Positions 44,744 to 52,991 of a stretch of DNA of 64,000 nt are shown here, piece after piece. The stretch is from assembly GCA_039810085.1 (NCBI GenBank), contig JBDHWG010000011.1, forward strand, positions 121,611-185,610, written 5' to 3'. The position numbers and the translations under genes are program-made. The notes beneath the pieces were generated by a model. That model saw only the letters and a list, made by a program, of their open reading frames with translations, was not told the origin of the DNA and did no database searches. The stretch is from JBDHWG01 sp039810085 (lineage in GTDB: Bacteria > Chloroflexota > Anaerolineae > Epilineales > JAHCIE01). The first letter of the stretch is position 1. Each line of letters starts with the position of its first letter.

Positions 44744-45730
44744 TCACTCGGCATCGAGCATCTTTAGGAGCTCTTGCAAATAATTGCTGACTGAACTCCA
44801 GGAAACATGGCACCTCGAACCCCGTCGTATACGGTCTTGGAGATAGTCCATTTCCGCCTCGGTTGCTACTGGAGGCAGGACACACACACCTAGATCCTCC
44901 CACCGAGGAGACGTTCTGATCAATGCTGCGCTCAGACTACGAAATGGCCAATCCAGCGGGTTGAAACCAAACATTATGAGATAGTCGTGGAAGAAGACCT
45001 GACGCACTACTGGAAGCACGCAATCGCCTGGAGAACCTTGGTTCACCGCCACGTTGACTATGAACTCGAGATAGTCATCTTCGGTCAACACCAATGAGTC
45101 GGGATACTCATCTATCCCATGGAGATGATAGACCAGAGGTTGCGCGACAGATGGTCTATAGTCAGATGGGAGAGACGAGGGGATGTTATCCAATAGCTTC
45201 GACCAGCGACAGAAGTCGGTGCGAGGCACCTTGCCCGCCGCCTTGAGAGCATCTTCCATGAACGTGTAGGGGCTGGTCGTGAGATAGATGGACACGGGCA
45301 AGGCCGCCAGCACCAGAAGCGGATTGTCAATGCTGTCGGTCAGGTTTGGGTATCCCAACAAATTGGCGAACTTCGAAGGAGGCAACTCGTCCATTTGCTC
45401 GGCTGCCTCGCGAAGCGTAGCCTCCTCGTGTCCGGCCCTCTGGGCAGTTAGGTAGATGTAGTTACTCACCCAGTTCAGGTAATCATATTTGGCATCTGCA
45501 GCAGACAACTGCTCGTGCAACCAGTAATACTTTGAGACCTTGGCCAAGTTCTCCTTATCGGGCATGGGATAATATACAACTTTGTCTGCATAGCCATGTA
45601 CCATTTTGGCGTAACCACCGAGGGCTAGGTCAACAATCGTCTCGTCGCTGATCACTGGCACTGCACGACCGGTTCGGATGCGATAACGTAAATCAAGAGC
45701 CAAACGCTTAGCTAGATTACTTCGTGGCAT
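44744..45730 (-). CDS. SIR2-like domain protein (stand-alone, third in operon)
   Basis: A 328-residue protein built as one SIR2-like (SIR2_2-type) domain. It starts TGRAVPVISDETIVD, where NAD-binding SIR2 proteins have a Gly-rich loop. It continues to the core strand VSIYLTTSPYTFMEDAL, the conserved LVYHLHGIDEYPDSLVLTEDDY-type segment (His-Gly) and GFNPLDWPFRSL. The strand where SIR2-like NADases show TTNYD reads TTSPY, so the catalytic Asn is missing. It is about 96% identical in DNA over 140 bp (45002-45141) to the fused domain upstream. AGGAAGG precedes the ATG. It is probably a conflict-system effector or regulator. Confidence 0.8.
   Translation of the reverse strand: MPRSNLAKRLALDLRYRIRTGRAVPVISDETIVDLALGGYAKMVHGYADKVVYYPMPDKENLAKVSKYYWLHEQLSAADAKYDYLNWVSNYIYLTAQRAGHEEATLREAAEQMDELPPSKFANLLGYPNLTDSIDNPLLVLAALPVSIYLTTSPYTFMEDALKAAGKVPRTDFCRWSKLLDNIPSSLPSDYRPSVAQPLVYHLHGIDEYPDSLVLTEDDYLEFIVNVAVNQGSPGDCVLPVVRQVFFHDYLIMFGFNPLDWPFRSLSAALIRTSPRWEDLGVCVLPPVATEAEMDYLQDRIRRGSRCHVSWSSVSNYLQELLKMLDAE
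45002..45141. repeat. Segment nearly identical to 46021-46160 (duplicated SIR2-like module)
   Basis: These 140 bp match 46021-46160 with five differences, counted base by base. Four are silent and one changes Cys to Arg. Similarity is lower on both sides, which suggests recent duplication followed by local gene conversion or by selection on this core. Confidence 0.85.
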
Positions 45731-45765
45731 CTCACCTTCCTTTAGTTGCTTCTAGTTGCTCGGAC

Positions 45766-48162
45766 TCAGGTGCTCGCTAGCTGATACAGCTCTTGCATAT
45801 ATTCCTGGATAGAGGTCCACAAAACGGTAAATCCAGCTGCCCGCCGCAAGCTGCTTTCCAGATAGAGCTTCTCCTCCTGGCTGGCTGGAGGTTCCAGAAC
45901 AGAAACTCCTCGCTCCTCGCCCCATTGCGTAGACAGCTTGATTAATCCTGAGTACACGCTACGAAATGGCCAATCCAGCGGGTTGAAACCAAGCAGTATG
46001 AGATAGTCGATAAGGGCCTGACGCACTACTGGAAGCACGCGATCGCCTGGAGAACCTTGGTTCACCGCTACATTGACTATGAACTCGAGATAGTCATCTT
46101 CGGTTAACACCAATGAGTCGGGATACTCATCTATCCCGTGGAGATGATAGACCAGAGGTTCCCTGAGAGACGGTTCATAGTCAGGTGGGAGAGACGAGGA
46201 GATTCTATCCAATAGCTTCGACCAGCGACAGAAGTCGGTGCGGGGCATCTTGCCTGCCGCCTTGAGAGCATCTTCAATAAAAGTATACGGACTTGTAGTC
46301 ACATAGACTCTCAAGGGGAGATTGGCCAGCACACGGAGGGGATTGTCGGCGCCGCCCTCCAGGTTTGGATACGCCAGGCGGTTGGCAACGGTGGATGCCT
46401 GCAGATTGTCCCACTGCTGCTCGACGTCATCCAGCGTCCCCTTGTCTCGTCCGGCGGCCTCAGCCGTGAGGTAAATGTAGTTCTTCACCCAGTTCAGGTA
46501 GTCAACCTTGAGCTCATTGTCCGAAAGGTAATAGTTGCGCTGGTGGAAATTGGCGACTTTGAACAGGTTGTTCTTGTCGGGCATCGGGTACTTGGCGACC
46601 TGATCAGCATACCCTTCCACCATACCTGCATAGTCTCCCAAAGTCATACTTACAAGAGCTTCGTCGCTAATTATCGGTACCACTTGCCCCGCCCTCATCC
46701 GTCGTTGCAGTCGAGTCTGACGCCGTCGACTGACGGCTACGAAGGTGGTTTCGATTGCACTAAAACGTTCGCGATGCTTTAGCAACTCTGCCTCGGCATT
46801 CTTTAGTTTCTGCCCCTGATACAGAAGTGTCTCGCTCCGATGGCTCGCTTCCCACGCCTCTGCATCGAGCGTGAGGCGCGACTGCTGCGCCTGATTGGCG
46901 CGCAGGATTGGTTCTATAAAGCGGTCATGCACAAGCTCGACCCACTCGCCGCCCGCCCGCGGCTCGGTGCGCAGCAAGAACTCGCTCTGCAGGCGGTCAA
47001 TTACGGCATTGGGGATGCCGTCCGTCTCTGTCTCGCCGCGAAAGACGATGCCCCGCGTACCCGCTGGCGTAATCAGCCTGGTGGAGAACCAGCGGCGCAG
47101 CTCTGGCTCGGTGACGGTCAGCCCCGGCGTGGCGACGACGCGCCCGATGGCGGCGTTGTAGAAGTCGGTGAGCGCCGTGTCCACGTCGCCCGCCTTCGCC
47201 AGATCCTCGAAAGTGATTTCGCCCGCCTGCCCCGCCGCCACAGGAGCCAGACCCTCCCACAACTGGTAGCACACGACCTGGAGCTGCACCGGCTCGACGT
47301 ACTCGCCTTCGACGAGCGCTTCTTGCCCCGGCATGCGCATCTGGCACAGGTTTTTGACCAACGCCTCCGCCACGTCGGGCGCGAAGGGACGCCCGGCCGC
47401 CTCAGCCGGCCGGCGAATGGCATCGAGGGCCGCCTTCGTGCCGAGGCGCTGCATGTAGTAGCGCGCGCGCAGCTTGTCGGACATGAGCGCCGCGTAGGGG
47501 TCCAGCGCCGCCACGTACTCCTCGCGCAGCGTCAGCACCACCCACAGTGACGGGTCCTCGCGCATGGCCTGGTCGAGCTGGCGGAAGAACTCCTCGCGGT
47601 CCTGGCGGCGGCTGGCGGGCTGGGTAAAAATCTCCTCGAACTGGTCAATGATAAGGACACGCGGCGCGACCTCGTCCTCGGCGATGGTGTCGCCGCCAAC
47701 GGGGAAGGCGGGCTGTGGCGCGAGGGCAGCAACGGCCGTCGCAGGGTGCGCCTCGTACACCCAGCGGTGGCCGTCCGGCTGCGTCAGGCCCGCCAGGAAG
47801 TCGGGCAGCTTGACGTTGACCAGGCGCCCGGGGTCGCCGCCGCCCTGATCGAGATCGAGCATGAGGTTGTAGACGAAGACGTTGTTCACGGCGTCGATGC
47901 CCGGCGGTAGGCTGCCGCCGACGCGGGCGACGGGCAGCACCGTGAAGCCCTCCTCCGCCAGTCTCGGCGCCAGGCGCGTGTTGATGAGCGAGCTTTTGCC
48001 GGCGCCGGACTGGGCGTAGAAGAGCACCAGGCGCTGCGAGATGACCAGCGCCAGCAGGTCGCGCGCCTCGCGCTGGCGGCCGAAGAACAGGTGACGCTGG
48101 TCGTAGGTGAAGGTGCGCGGCCCAACGTAGGGGTTGCCGCCACTGTTGGGGTTATTCATCAT
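45766..48162 (-). CDS. nSTAND1 ATPase fused to a C-terminal SIR2-like domain
   Basis: A 798-residue protein. The N-terminal PYVGPRTFTYDQRHLFFGR start is the hallmark of nSTAND1 ATPases. Walker A is AQSGAGKSSL (about 50-59), Walker B is VLIIDQFEEIF (Asp173) and sensor 1 is LTLREEY (Arg213). The STAND part ends near residue 420 at VELVHDRFIEPIL. A helical linker leads to a SIR2-like domain (about 485-798) with TTSPY at 622-626 and LHG at 674-676. In Avs- and NACHT-type immune proteins the effector is usually N-terminal; here it is C-terminal. The DNA turns visibly more AT-rich below about 46850, at the domain border. It overlaps the upstream gene by 11 bases. Confidence 0.87.
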   Translation of the reverse strand: MMNNPNSGGNPYVGPRTFTYDQRHLFFGRQREARDLLALVISQRLVLFYAQSGAGKSSLINTRLAPRLAEEGFTVLPVARVGGSLPPGIDAVNNVFVYNLMLDLDQGGGDPGRLVNVKLPDFLAGLTQPDGHRWVYEAHPATAVAALAPQPAFPVGGDTIAEDEVAPRVLIIDQFEEIFTQPASRRQDREEFFRQLDQAMREDPSLWVVLTLREEYVAALDPYAALMSDKLRARYYMQRLGTKAALDAIRRPAEAAGRPFAPDVAEALVKNLCQMRMPGQEALVEGEYVEPVQLQVVCYQLWEGLAPVAAGQAGEITFEDLAKAGDVDTALTDFYNAAIGRVVATPGLTVTEPELRRWFSTRLITPAGTRGIVFRGETETDGIPNAVIDRLQSEFLLRTEPRAGGEWVELVHDRFIEPILRANQAQQSRLTLDAEAWEASHRSETLLYQGQKLKNAEAELLKHRERFSAIETTFVAVSRRRQTRLQRRMRAGQVVPIISDEALVSMTLGDYAGMVEGYADQVAKYPMPDKNNLFKVANFHQRNYYLSDNELKVDYLNWVKNYIYLTAEAAGRDKGTLDDVEQQWDNLQASTVANRLAYPNLEGGADNPLRVLANLPLRVYVTTSPYTFIEDALKAAGKMPRTDFCRWSKLLDRISSSLPPDYEPSLREPLVYHLHGIDEYPDSLVLTEDDYLEFIVNVAVNQGSPGDRVLPVVRQALIDYLILLGFNPLDWPFRSVYSGLIKLSTQWGEERGVSVLEPPASQEEKLYLESSLRRAAGFTVLWTSIQEYMQELYQLAST

Positions 48163-49153
48163 TCTGCACCGCCTCGCTCAGCGCTACCATCGTCACCTGG
48201 GCGCTCCGCCAGTTGATGAAGAATTCGTACTTCCCCATGTATTTTTCCAGGTATTGCTGCTGCATGGCGCTCGACTCGAGCTGGATGGTGACCAGACTGG
48301 TGCGCGCCTTGGTGCGCTGCACGATCAAGCCCCAGAAGAGGGAGCGAAAGTCCCATTCCTGCAACTCGTAGCCGAGCAGGAGCAGTGACGAAGCCGACAC
48401 AGCCTGGCGCACTCGGACGTTCACGGGATCCGTGGGCTTGCCGACGTTTTGCGAGCACGCCACCAGGAAGGTCAGGTAGTCGTCCTGGGTCAACACCAGG
48501 GAGTCGGGCACGCGGTCCACGCCGTGGAGGTGATACACCAGCGGCTCCTTGGCCGTCGGCTCGTAGTCCGTGTCGAACACCGTGTCGCCCTCGATATCCT
48601 TGTGCCACCGGCAATACTCAGTGCGGTACTTCTTCTTGGCTTCCTTGAGAGCCAGTTCCATTAGCTCGTGATAGGCGGTCGTGATGTAGATGGGCAAGTC
48701 CAGGTTGGCGAGGAGGAGCAGCGGATGCTGGGTCTTGTCGCCGTAGCCTGGATACCCAAGCGCGTCGCAGACCTGAGCAAAGCTCTTCTTGCCCAGGGCG
48801 CCCCTCACGTCGGCCAGGGTGGCGGGAGGGGTTCTTGCCGCTTCGGCCAGCTCATACAGGCGGCGCTTGGTGAACTTAACGTAGTCTTCCTTGAGCGCCA
48901 GCGTGTCGGTGATGGCGTCGTCGGTCAGGCTCTTGAACTGAGCCATCTCCGCCAGGCTCTTGCCGTCCAGGGGAGGCTGACTGCGCGTGGCGTAGGCCTG
49001 GATGACGGCGGCATTGCCGCCCAACGCCAATTCATTGCACAACCCGCCGCCGATGATGGGGAGCAGGTTGCCGGTGCGGGCGCGATCGGCGAGGACCCGC
49101 AGCCACTTGGATCGCTGTATCTGCTCAGACTGTGCCAGGCCCACATCAGACAT
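48152..49153 (-). CDS. SIR2-like domain protein (stand-alone, second in operon)
   Basis: A 333-residue SIR2-like protein, clearly related to the other two but more diverged. The N-terminal loop keeps glycines (NLLPIIGGGLCNELALGG), closer to an NAD-binding loop than in its paralogues. The core reads IYITTAYHELMELAL (no TTN), then YHLHGVDRVPDSLVLTQDDY and LLGYELQEWDFRSLFWGL, the typical C-terminal SIR2_2 motif. GGAG lies 7 bases before the ATG. Its stop overlaps the nSTAND1 start, so the products are made together and may form a complex. Confidence 0.82.
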   Translation of the reverse strand: MSDVGLAQSEQIQRSKWLRVLADRARTGNLLPIIGGGLCNELALGGNAAVIQAYATRSQPPLDGKSLAEMAQFKSLTDDAITDTLALKEDYVKFTKRRLYELAEAARTPPATLADVRGALGKKSFAQVCDALGYPGYGDKTQHPLLLLANLDLPIYITTAYHELMELALKEAKKKYRTEYCRWHKDIEGDTVFDTDYEPTAKEPLVYHLHGVDRVPDSLVLTQDDYLTFLVACSQNVGKPTDPVNVRVRQAVSASSLLLLGYELQEWDFRSLFWGLIVQRTKARTSLVTIQLESSAMQQQYLEKYMGKYEFFINWRSAQVTMVALSEAVQNDE

Positions 49154-49210
49154 CGCCGGTCTCCGTTCTGACTGTCCGCATCACTCCGGTGTAGAATGCG
49201 GGAACACACG

Positions 49211-51103
49211 CTACTGGAGCGTCATGGCGACGCGGAAGCCGCGGTGGCCGACCTTGTTGCCGGCGTGGGAGTTGCGGCGAACGGGGGCGCGCACAGCATC
49301 GGGCGTGTCCCGGAACGAGCCACCACGGCAGACGTGGAACGAGCGTACCAGGAACTGCGCCGCCTCGGTGTCCTCGCGACCATCGTCCGGCTTGTACGGG
49401 TAAGGGAAGGCGTTATCCTTCGGCGCTCCGCCCCAGACCGTGCTCGTCCACTCCTCGACGTTGCCGAGCATGTCGAGGACACCGTATGGGCTGGCGCCGT
49501 CGGGATAGGCCGTCACGGCTGTCGGACCGGCGCTCGCCACGTTGCAGCGGTTGTCCGCCCAGGCATCGCCCCACGGATAGCGCCGCCCATCTGTCCCCCG
49601 CGCGGCCTTCTCCCACTCGGCTTCGGTCGGCAGGCGGTAGCGCCGATTCGTCTTCTTGCTCAGCCACTCGCAGTACTGGGTGGCATCCGACCAGCTGACG
49701 AAGGTCACGGGATAGTCTTCCTTGCCCTTGGGCGGGTTTTTGAGGAACCAGCCATCCGGCTGCGGGAGGTCGGGCGTCTCGCGCAGGAACGCGGCGTACT
49801 GGCTATTCGTCACCGGGTACGTGCCGATGCGAAAGTCGGGCAGCGACATCTCGAACTGGGGCGTTTCTTCTGGCGGAATGTTGTCGCCTGGCATGCTCCC
49901 CATGCGGAACTTGCCCTGGGGAATCAACACGGTCTCCGGCTCAAACAACTGGTGCGGGATAATCGGTTTAGCGTCGCCCGTGCGCGGCGCAATCAGCTGC
50001 ATGCCGGCGACGCGGCTGAACAGGATGGGCGTTCCCCACTCGCGGTTGTTGCCTGCGGCATTGAGGTCCTTCCGCGCCTCCGTCACGGCGATATCGACGG
50101 TCTTCCCGTCGGCTAGACCCTGGTAGAAAGACCGCGCCAGCGTCTTGGCGGCGCTATCGCTAATCGCAAACTGCATCGCCAGCACCATCGGCGCTTCCTG
50201 GCGCACCAGGACCTGCGCCAGCCCGCCGAAGGCATCGTCTGCCGCTCCCTCAGCGCCCTGGCAGGCGTTGAGGAAGACCAAACGCAGCGGCTTGTGGTCG
50301 TGCAGAAGCGGCGCGAGCTGGTCGGCGCTGACGAGGACGTGCCTGCCATTGTCGCCCTCGAAGACCAGCCCGCCCTGGCGCATGGTGGCGTTGTAGTCGC
50401 CGTGCCCGATGAAGTGGAGGACGTGGACGTCCTCCCGCCCAAGGTAATCGGCGAGGCTCGTCATTGTCGTTTGAGGGAGGCGCGTCAGGCGGACGAGACC
50501 GGCGCTTTGAAGCGGGTCCAGGGCGTCGTGGAGGCGCGTCCACTCGCCTTCCACATCGAGGCGCGGCAGCACATCATTGGGGTTCGAGACGACGCCAAGG
50601 ACCTTCAGCGGCGGCGGCGCCGGGGTGTAATCGTCGGGTTCCGGCACATCCAGGTAGCGGACGAGCGGCGTGTCTGTGGAGAGCGCCAAGGGCCGGGCCA
50701 GCGGGGTCGCGTAGAGGTACTCCCAGGGCAACTGAGCCAGATCGGGCGTCTGGCTCATGTCGAGGCGAACGCATAGCGAGCGCCCCTTCCCGCGGGCCGC
50801 GTCGAGACTCCGCTGCAGCGCCTCACCGACCGCGCCGGCGAAGACCGCATTGAACAGGCCAGCGCCGAAATCCTGGACTGTGAGCGTTGGGGCGGCCGCC
50901 GCGACATCATCAACGTGAATCAACCCCCGGCTTGCCGGTGGGTAGAAGGCTGCCAGGTCACTGAAGGTGAACGGGAGAGTGAAATCAGTCGAGGGGCGGC
51001 CGACCTCGGATTGCATCACCTGGGCCCGATATTTGTTGTCGCCCAGTGGGCTGAAGAGGACGTCGAAGACACTGCTCGTGGCGGACGGGTCTGGCACAGC
51101 CAT
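49211..51103 (-). CDS. CHAT-domain protease fused to an FGE-sulfatase (SUMF1-like) domain
   Basis: A 630-residue protein. The caspase-like CHAT domain (about 75-370) has the dyad His234 in LHFIGHGDY and Cys281 in LVFLNACQGA, with PWEYLY upstream as in other CHAT proteins. The C-terminal formylglycine-generating-enzyme-like domain (about 390-630) contains PVTNSQYAAFL, FVSWSDATQYCEWLS, YRLPTEAEWEKAARG and CRGGSF, but not the two active-site Cys of true FGE, so it is likely a ligand-binding (C-type-lectin-like) sensor. The ATG at 51103 is preferred over 51124 because GGAGG lies 7-8 bases upstream. It is the first gene of the four-gene operon. Confidence 0.88.
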   Translation of the reverse strand: MAVPDPSATSSVFDVLFSPLGDNKYRAQVMQSEVGRPSTDFTLPFTFSDLAAFYPPASRGLIHVDDVAAAAPTLTVQDFGAGLFNAVFAGAVGEALQRSLDAARGKGRSLCVRLDMSQTPDLAQLPWEYLYATPLARPLALSTDTPLVRYLDVPEPDDYTPAPPPLKVLGVVSNPNDVLPRLDVEGEWTRLHDALDPLQSAGLVRLTRLPQTTMTSLADYLGREDVHVLHFIGHGDYNATMRQGGLVFEGDNGRHVLVSADQLAPLLHDHKPLRLVFLNACQGAEGAADDAFGGLAQVLVRQEAPMVLAMQFAISDSAAKTLARSFYQGLADGKTVDIAVTEARKDLNAAGNNREWGTPILFSRVAGMQLIAPRTGDAKPIIPHQLFEPETVLIPQGKFRMGSMPGDNIPPEETPQFEMSLPDFRIGTYPVTNSQYAAFLRETPDLPQPDGWFLKNPPKGKEDYPVTFVSWSDATQYCEWLSKKTNRRYRLPTEAEWEKAARGTDGRRYPWGDAWADNRCNVASAGPTAVTAYPDGASPYGVLDMLGNVEEWTSTVWGGAPKDNAFPYPYKPDDGREDTEAAQFLVRSFHVCRGGSFRDTPDAVRAPVRRNSHAGNKVGHRGFRVAMTLQ

Positions 51104-51122
51104 CGGGAGCACCTCCATAAGC

Positions 51123-51167
51123 AAGAGCGTTGGCCTGCATTATAGTAGGCGCTCTTCGCTCTGTCAA
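51123..51167 (-). promoter_or_regulatory. Perfect consensus promoter of the CHAT operon with overlapping inverted repeat
   Basis: On the minus strand TTGACA (51167-51162) and TATAAT (51144-51139) are exactly 17 bp apart; transcription would start near 51132, about 30 bases before the ATG. AAGAGCG (51123-51129) and CGCTCTT (51150-51156) form a perfect 7-bp inverted repeat that brackets the -10 and start site, a plausible repressor site. Confidence 0.8.
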
Positions 51168-51214
51168 TGAGGCGAAGGGCTTCTGCCATTCGCGGTGGAG
51201 GCGCTCGCCATGCC

Positions 51215-52918
51215 TTATCGCGTAGGCGTGAAGGGAGACCACAGAGTAGGCTCCTTCCCGCCTGTCCCGGCAAGCATGTCCTTCACAGGCATCGGGTACG
51301 CGAGGAGTGTTGACGTGAAGCTGATGCTGCGTTCACCGAAGGTTGCGCCATAGCCCTGGTTCCAGTCCCCGTTGGTGACCGCGTAAACGTACCAGGTATA
51401 CGTCGTCCGCACGGTAAGGCCGCATGACTGCGCCTGTTGGCTCGTCAGGATGTAGGTTGCGCCTGTTGTGAGGGGCGACAGACACACCTCGGTTCCCGCC
51501 TGATTGCTCAGGCCCCACGCGTATTGCTCGCCTGGCAAGTGGTTCGCTCGCCGCGTCCAGCCAAACTGAACCGGTATCGACGTGCTCGTGCCGTTGGCAG
51601 GGAAATTTAGCGCAAAGTCTGCGATATCGAAATCCATGCCAGTAACGTTCTGCCCGGCGACGTAGGCGGAGATGCGGGCGCTCATCCAGAACGACACGTA
51701 CCGGCTATCGTTGTTGGGATTGACGAAGGCCACGTAGTACACCTGGCCGACGCCAAGCGGGGGCGGGTTACTGAAAGTGTAGGTTCCGTCGAACGCCGTC
51801 GTCGTCTGCTGAATGCGGAGCGTCGGCGTCGGGCTGCACTGGCTCAAGTTGGTGTTCCCGCAGACATACAGCCCCAGGGGGATGTTGGCGAAGGGCGCGC
51901 CCGTCCCATATTGTATCGTGCCGCTGATGCTCCCAGGGCCAACTGTCGATGTAGCCGTCGGAGTCGCTGTGTTGGTCGCCGTGGGCGTGTTGGTTGGCGT
52001 GTTCGTCGGCGTATTTGTGACGGTCGGCGTATTGGTTCGTGTCGCCGTGGCCGTGGCGGTGTTGGTCGGCGTGTTCGTGACTGTCGGCGTGCTGGTCGGC
52101 GGGAGTGTCGCGGTAGCGGTGCTCGTCGGCGTGTTCGTGACTGTCGGTGTGTTAGTCGGCGTGTTTGTGACTGTTGGCGTGTTGGTCGGCGTGTTCGTGA
52201 CTGTGGGTGTGTTAGTCGGCGTGTTCGTGACTGTGGGTGTGTTAGTCGGCGTATTCGTGACCGTCGGGGTGTTGGGCCGCGTGGCCGTCGCCGTAGCTGT
52301 CGGCGTGTTAGTGACCGTCGGCGTATTCGTCGGCGTGCTTGTCGCCGTAGCGGTATTGGTCGGCGTGTTGGTGACGGTTGGTGTATTGGTCGGTGTCGAT
52401 GTTATGGTCGGGGTATGGGTCGGCGGGAGTGTGCCGGTCGGCGTGTTGGTCGAAGTACCCGTAATTGTTGGCGTGCTCGTCACCGTCGGCGTGTTGGTGG
52501 CCGTCGCGGTGTTGGTCGCCGTGTTCGTCACCGTTGGCGTGTTGGTCGGGGTGTTCGTCACCGTCGGCGTGTTGGTCGGCGGCAGCGTCCCTGTGGGGGT
52601 ATTGGTGACAGTCGCAGAATTCGTCGGCGTAAGGGTGACAGTCGGTGTGCGCGTCACCGTCGGGGTGTTGCTCGCGGTGGGCGTAGCAGAGGGCGTGTCG
52701 GTTGCCGTCACTGTGGCAGTCGGCGTGCGGGATGGCCGGGGGGTCGGGGTATCTGGGCAGGCCGTGGCGACAGCCTCAAGGCTGTTGGTTTGCCCACCGG
52801 TGTCATCCGCCCACGCAGAAGGTGTGGCATCGCCTTGAGCAAAGATGAAGAATGCCAGGCGCAAGCCAAGAGACAGCGTCACCAGGATAATCGCCAGCCG
52901 TAGCCCTCGTGTGAGCAT
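51215..52918 (-). CDS. Exported protein with long Thr/Pro stalk and C-terminal beta domains
   Basis: A 567-residue protein. A signal peptide (about 1-36, hydrophobic core IILVTLSLGLRLAFFIF) is followed by about 270 residues of TNTPT/TVTNT repeats, a rigid, probably O-glycosylated stalk. The C-terminal 240 residues start GSISGTIQYGTG (carboxypeptidase-regulatory-like fold) and continue with a fibronectin-III-like domain (TTYTWYVYAVTNGDW). No enzyme motif is seen; it is likely a surface or adhesion protein. AGGATG precedes the ATG. The gene ends 48 bases from the promoter region of the CHAT operon but appears to be a separate unit. Confidence 0.75.
   Translation of the reverse strand: MLTRGLRLAIILVTLSLGLRLAFFIFAQGDATPSAWADDTGGQTNSLEAVATACPDTPTPRPSRTPTATVTATDTPSATPTASNTPTVTRTPTVTLTPTNSATVTNTPTGTLPPTNTPTVTNTPTNTPTVTNTATNTATATNTPTVTSTPTITGTSTNTPTGTLPPTHTPTITSTPTNTPTVTNTPTNTATATSTPTNTPTVTNTPTATATATRPNTPTVTNTPTNTPTVTNTPTNTPTVTNTPTNTPTVTNTPTNTPTVTNTPTSTATATLPPTSTPTVTNTPTNTATATATRTNTPTVTNTPTNTPTNTPTATNTATPTATSTVGPGSISGTIQYGTGAPFANIPLGLYVCGNTNLSQCSPTPTLRIQQTTTAFDGTYTFSNPPPLGVGQVYYVAFVNPNNDSRYVSFWMSARISAYVAGQNVTGMDFDIADFALNFPANGTSTSIPVQFGWTRRANHLPGEQYAWGLSNQAGTEVCLSPLTTGATYILTSQQAQSCGLTVRTTYTWYVYAVTNGDWNQGYGATFGERSISFTSTLLAYPMPVKDMLAGTGGKEPTLWSPFTPTR
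51950..52753 (-). repeat. Coding minisatellite for the Thr/Pro stalk
   Basis: About 800 bp of imperfect repeats with a main 30-bp period encode units such as TNTPTNTPTV. The best-preserved block is around 52080-52260. Synonymous changes and variant units (SATV, GTLPP) show that it is older than the 18-bp repeat in the peptidase gene. Such tracts change length by slippage. Confidence 0.8.
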
Positions 52919-52962
52919 ATCAATTCATCCTAGCTTGTCGCCTTGAGTGCCAAGTGGGGCAT

Positions 52963-52991
52963 AGGATAGCATGAGCGGCAGCAAGCTGCAA
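52963..52991 (-). promoter_or_regulatory. Promoter of the Thr/Pro stalk protein gene
   Basis: On the minus strand TTGCAG (52991-52986) and TATCCT (52968-52963) are 17 bp apart, about 45 bases before the start at 52918. The rest of the 200-base gap up to 53121 shows no other clear signal. Confidence 0.5.

Noticed and set aside
44607..44903. A 98-codon open frame on the minus strand overlapping the 3' end of the last SIR2-like gene
   Set aside because: It is Ser/Cys/Arg-rich with no ribosome site and is explained by the overlap with the real gene.
51950..52753. Repeats considered as CRISPR or centromere-like iterons
   Set aside because: They encode an in-frame Thr/Pro stalk behind a signal peptide; no spacers are present.
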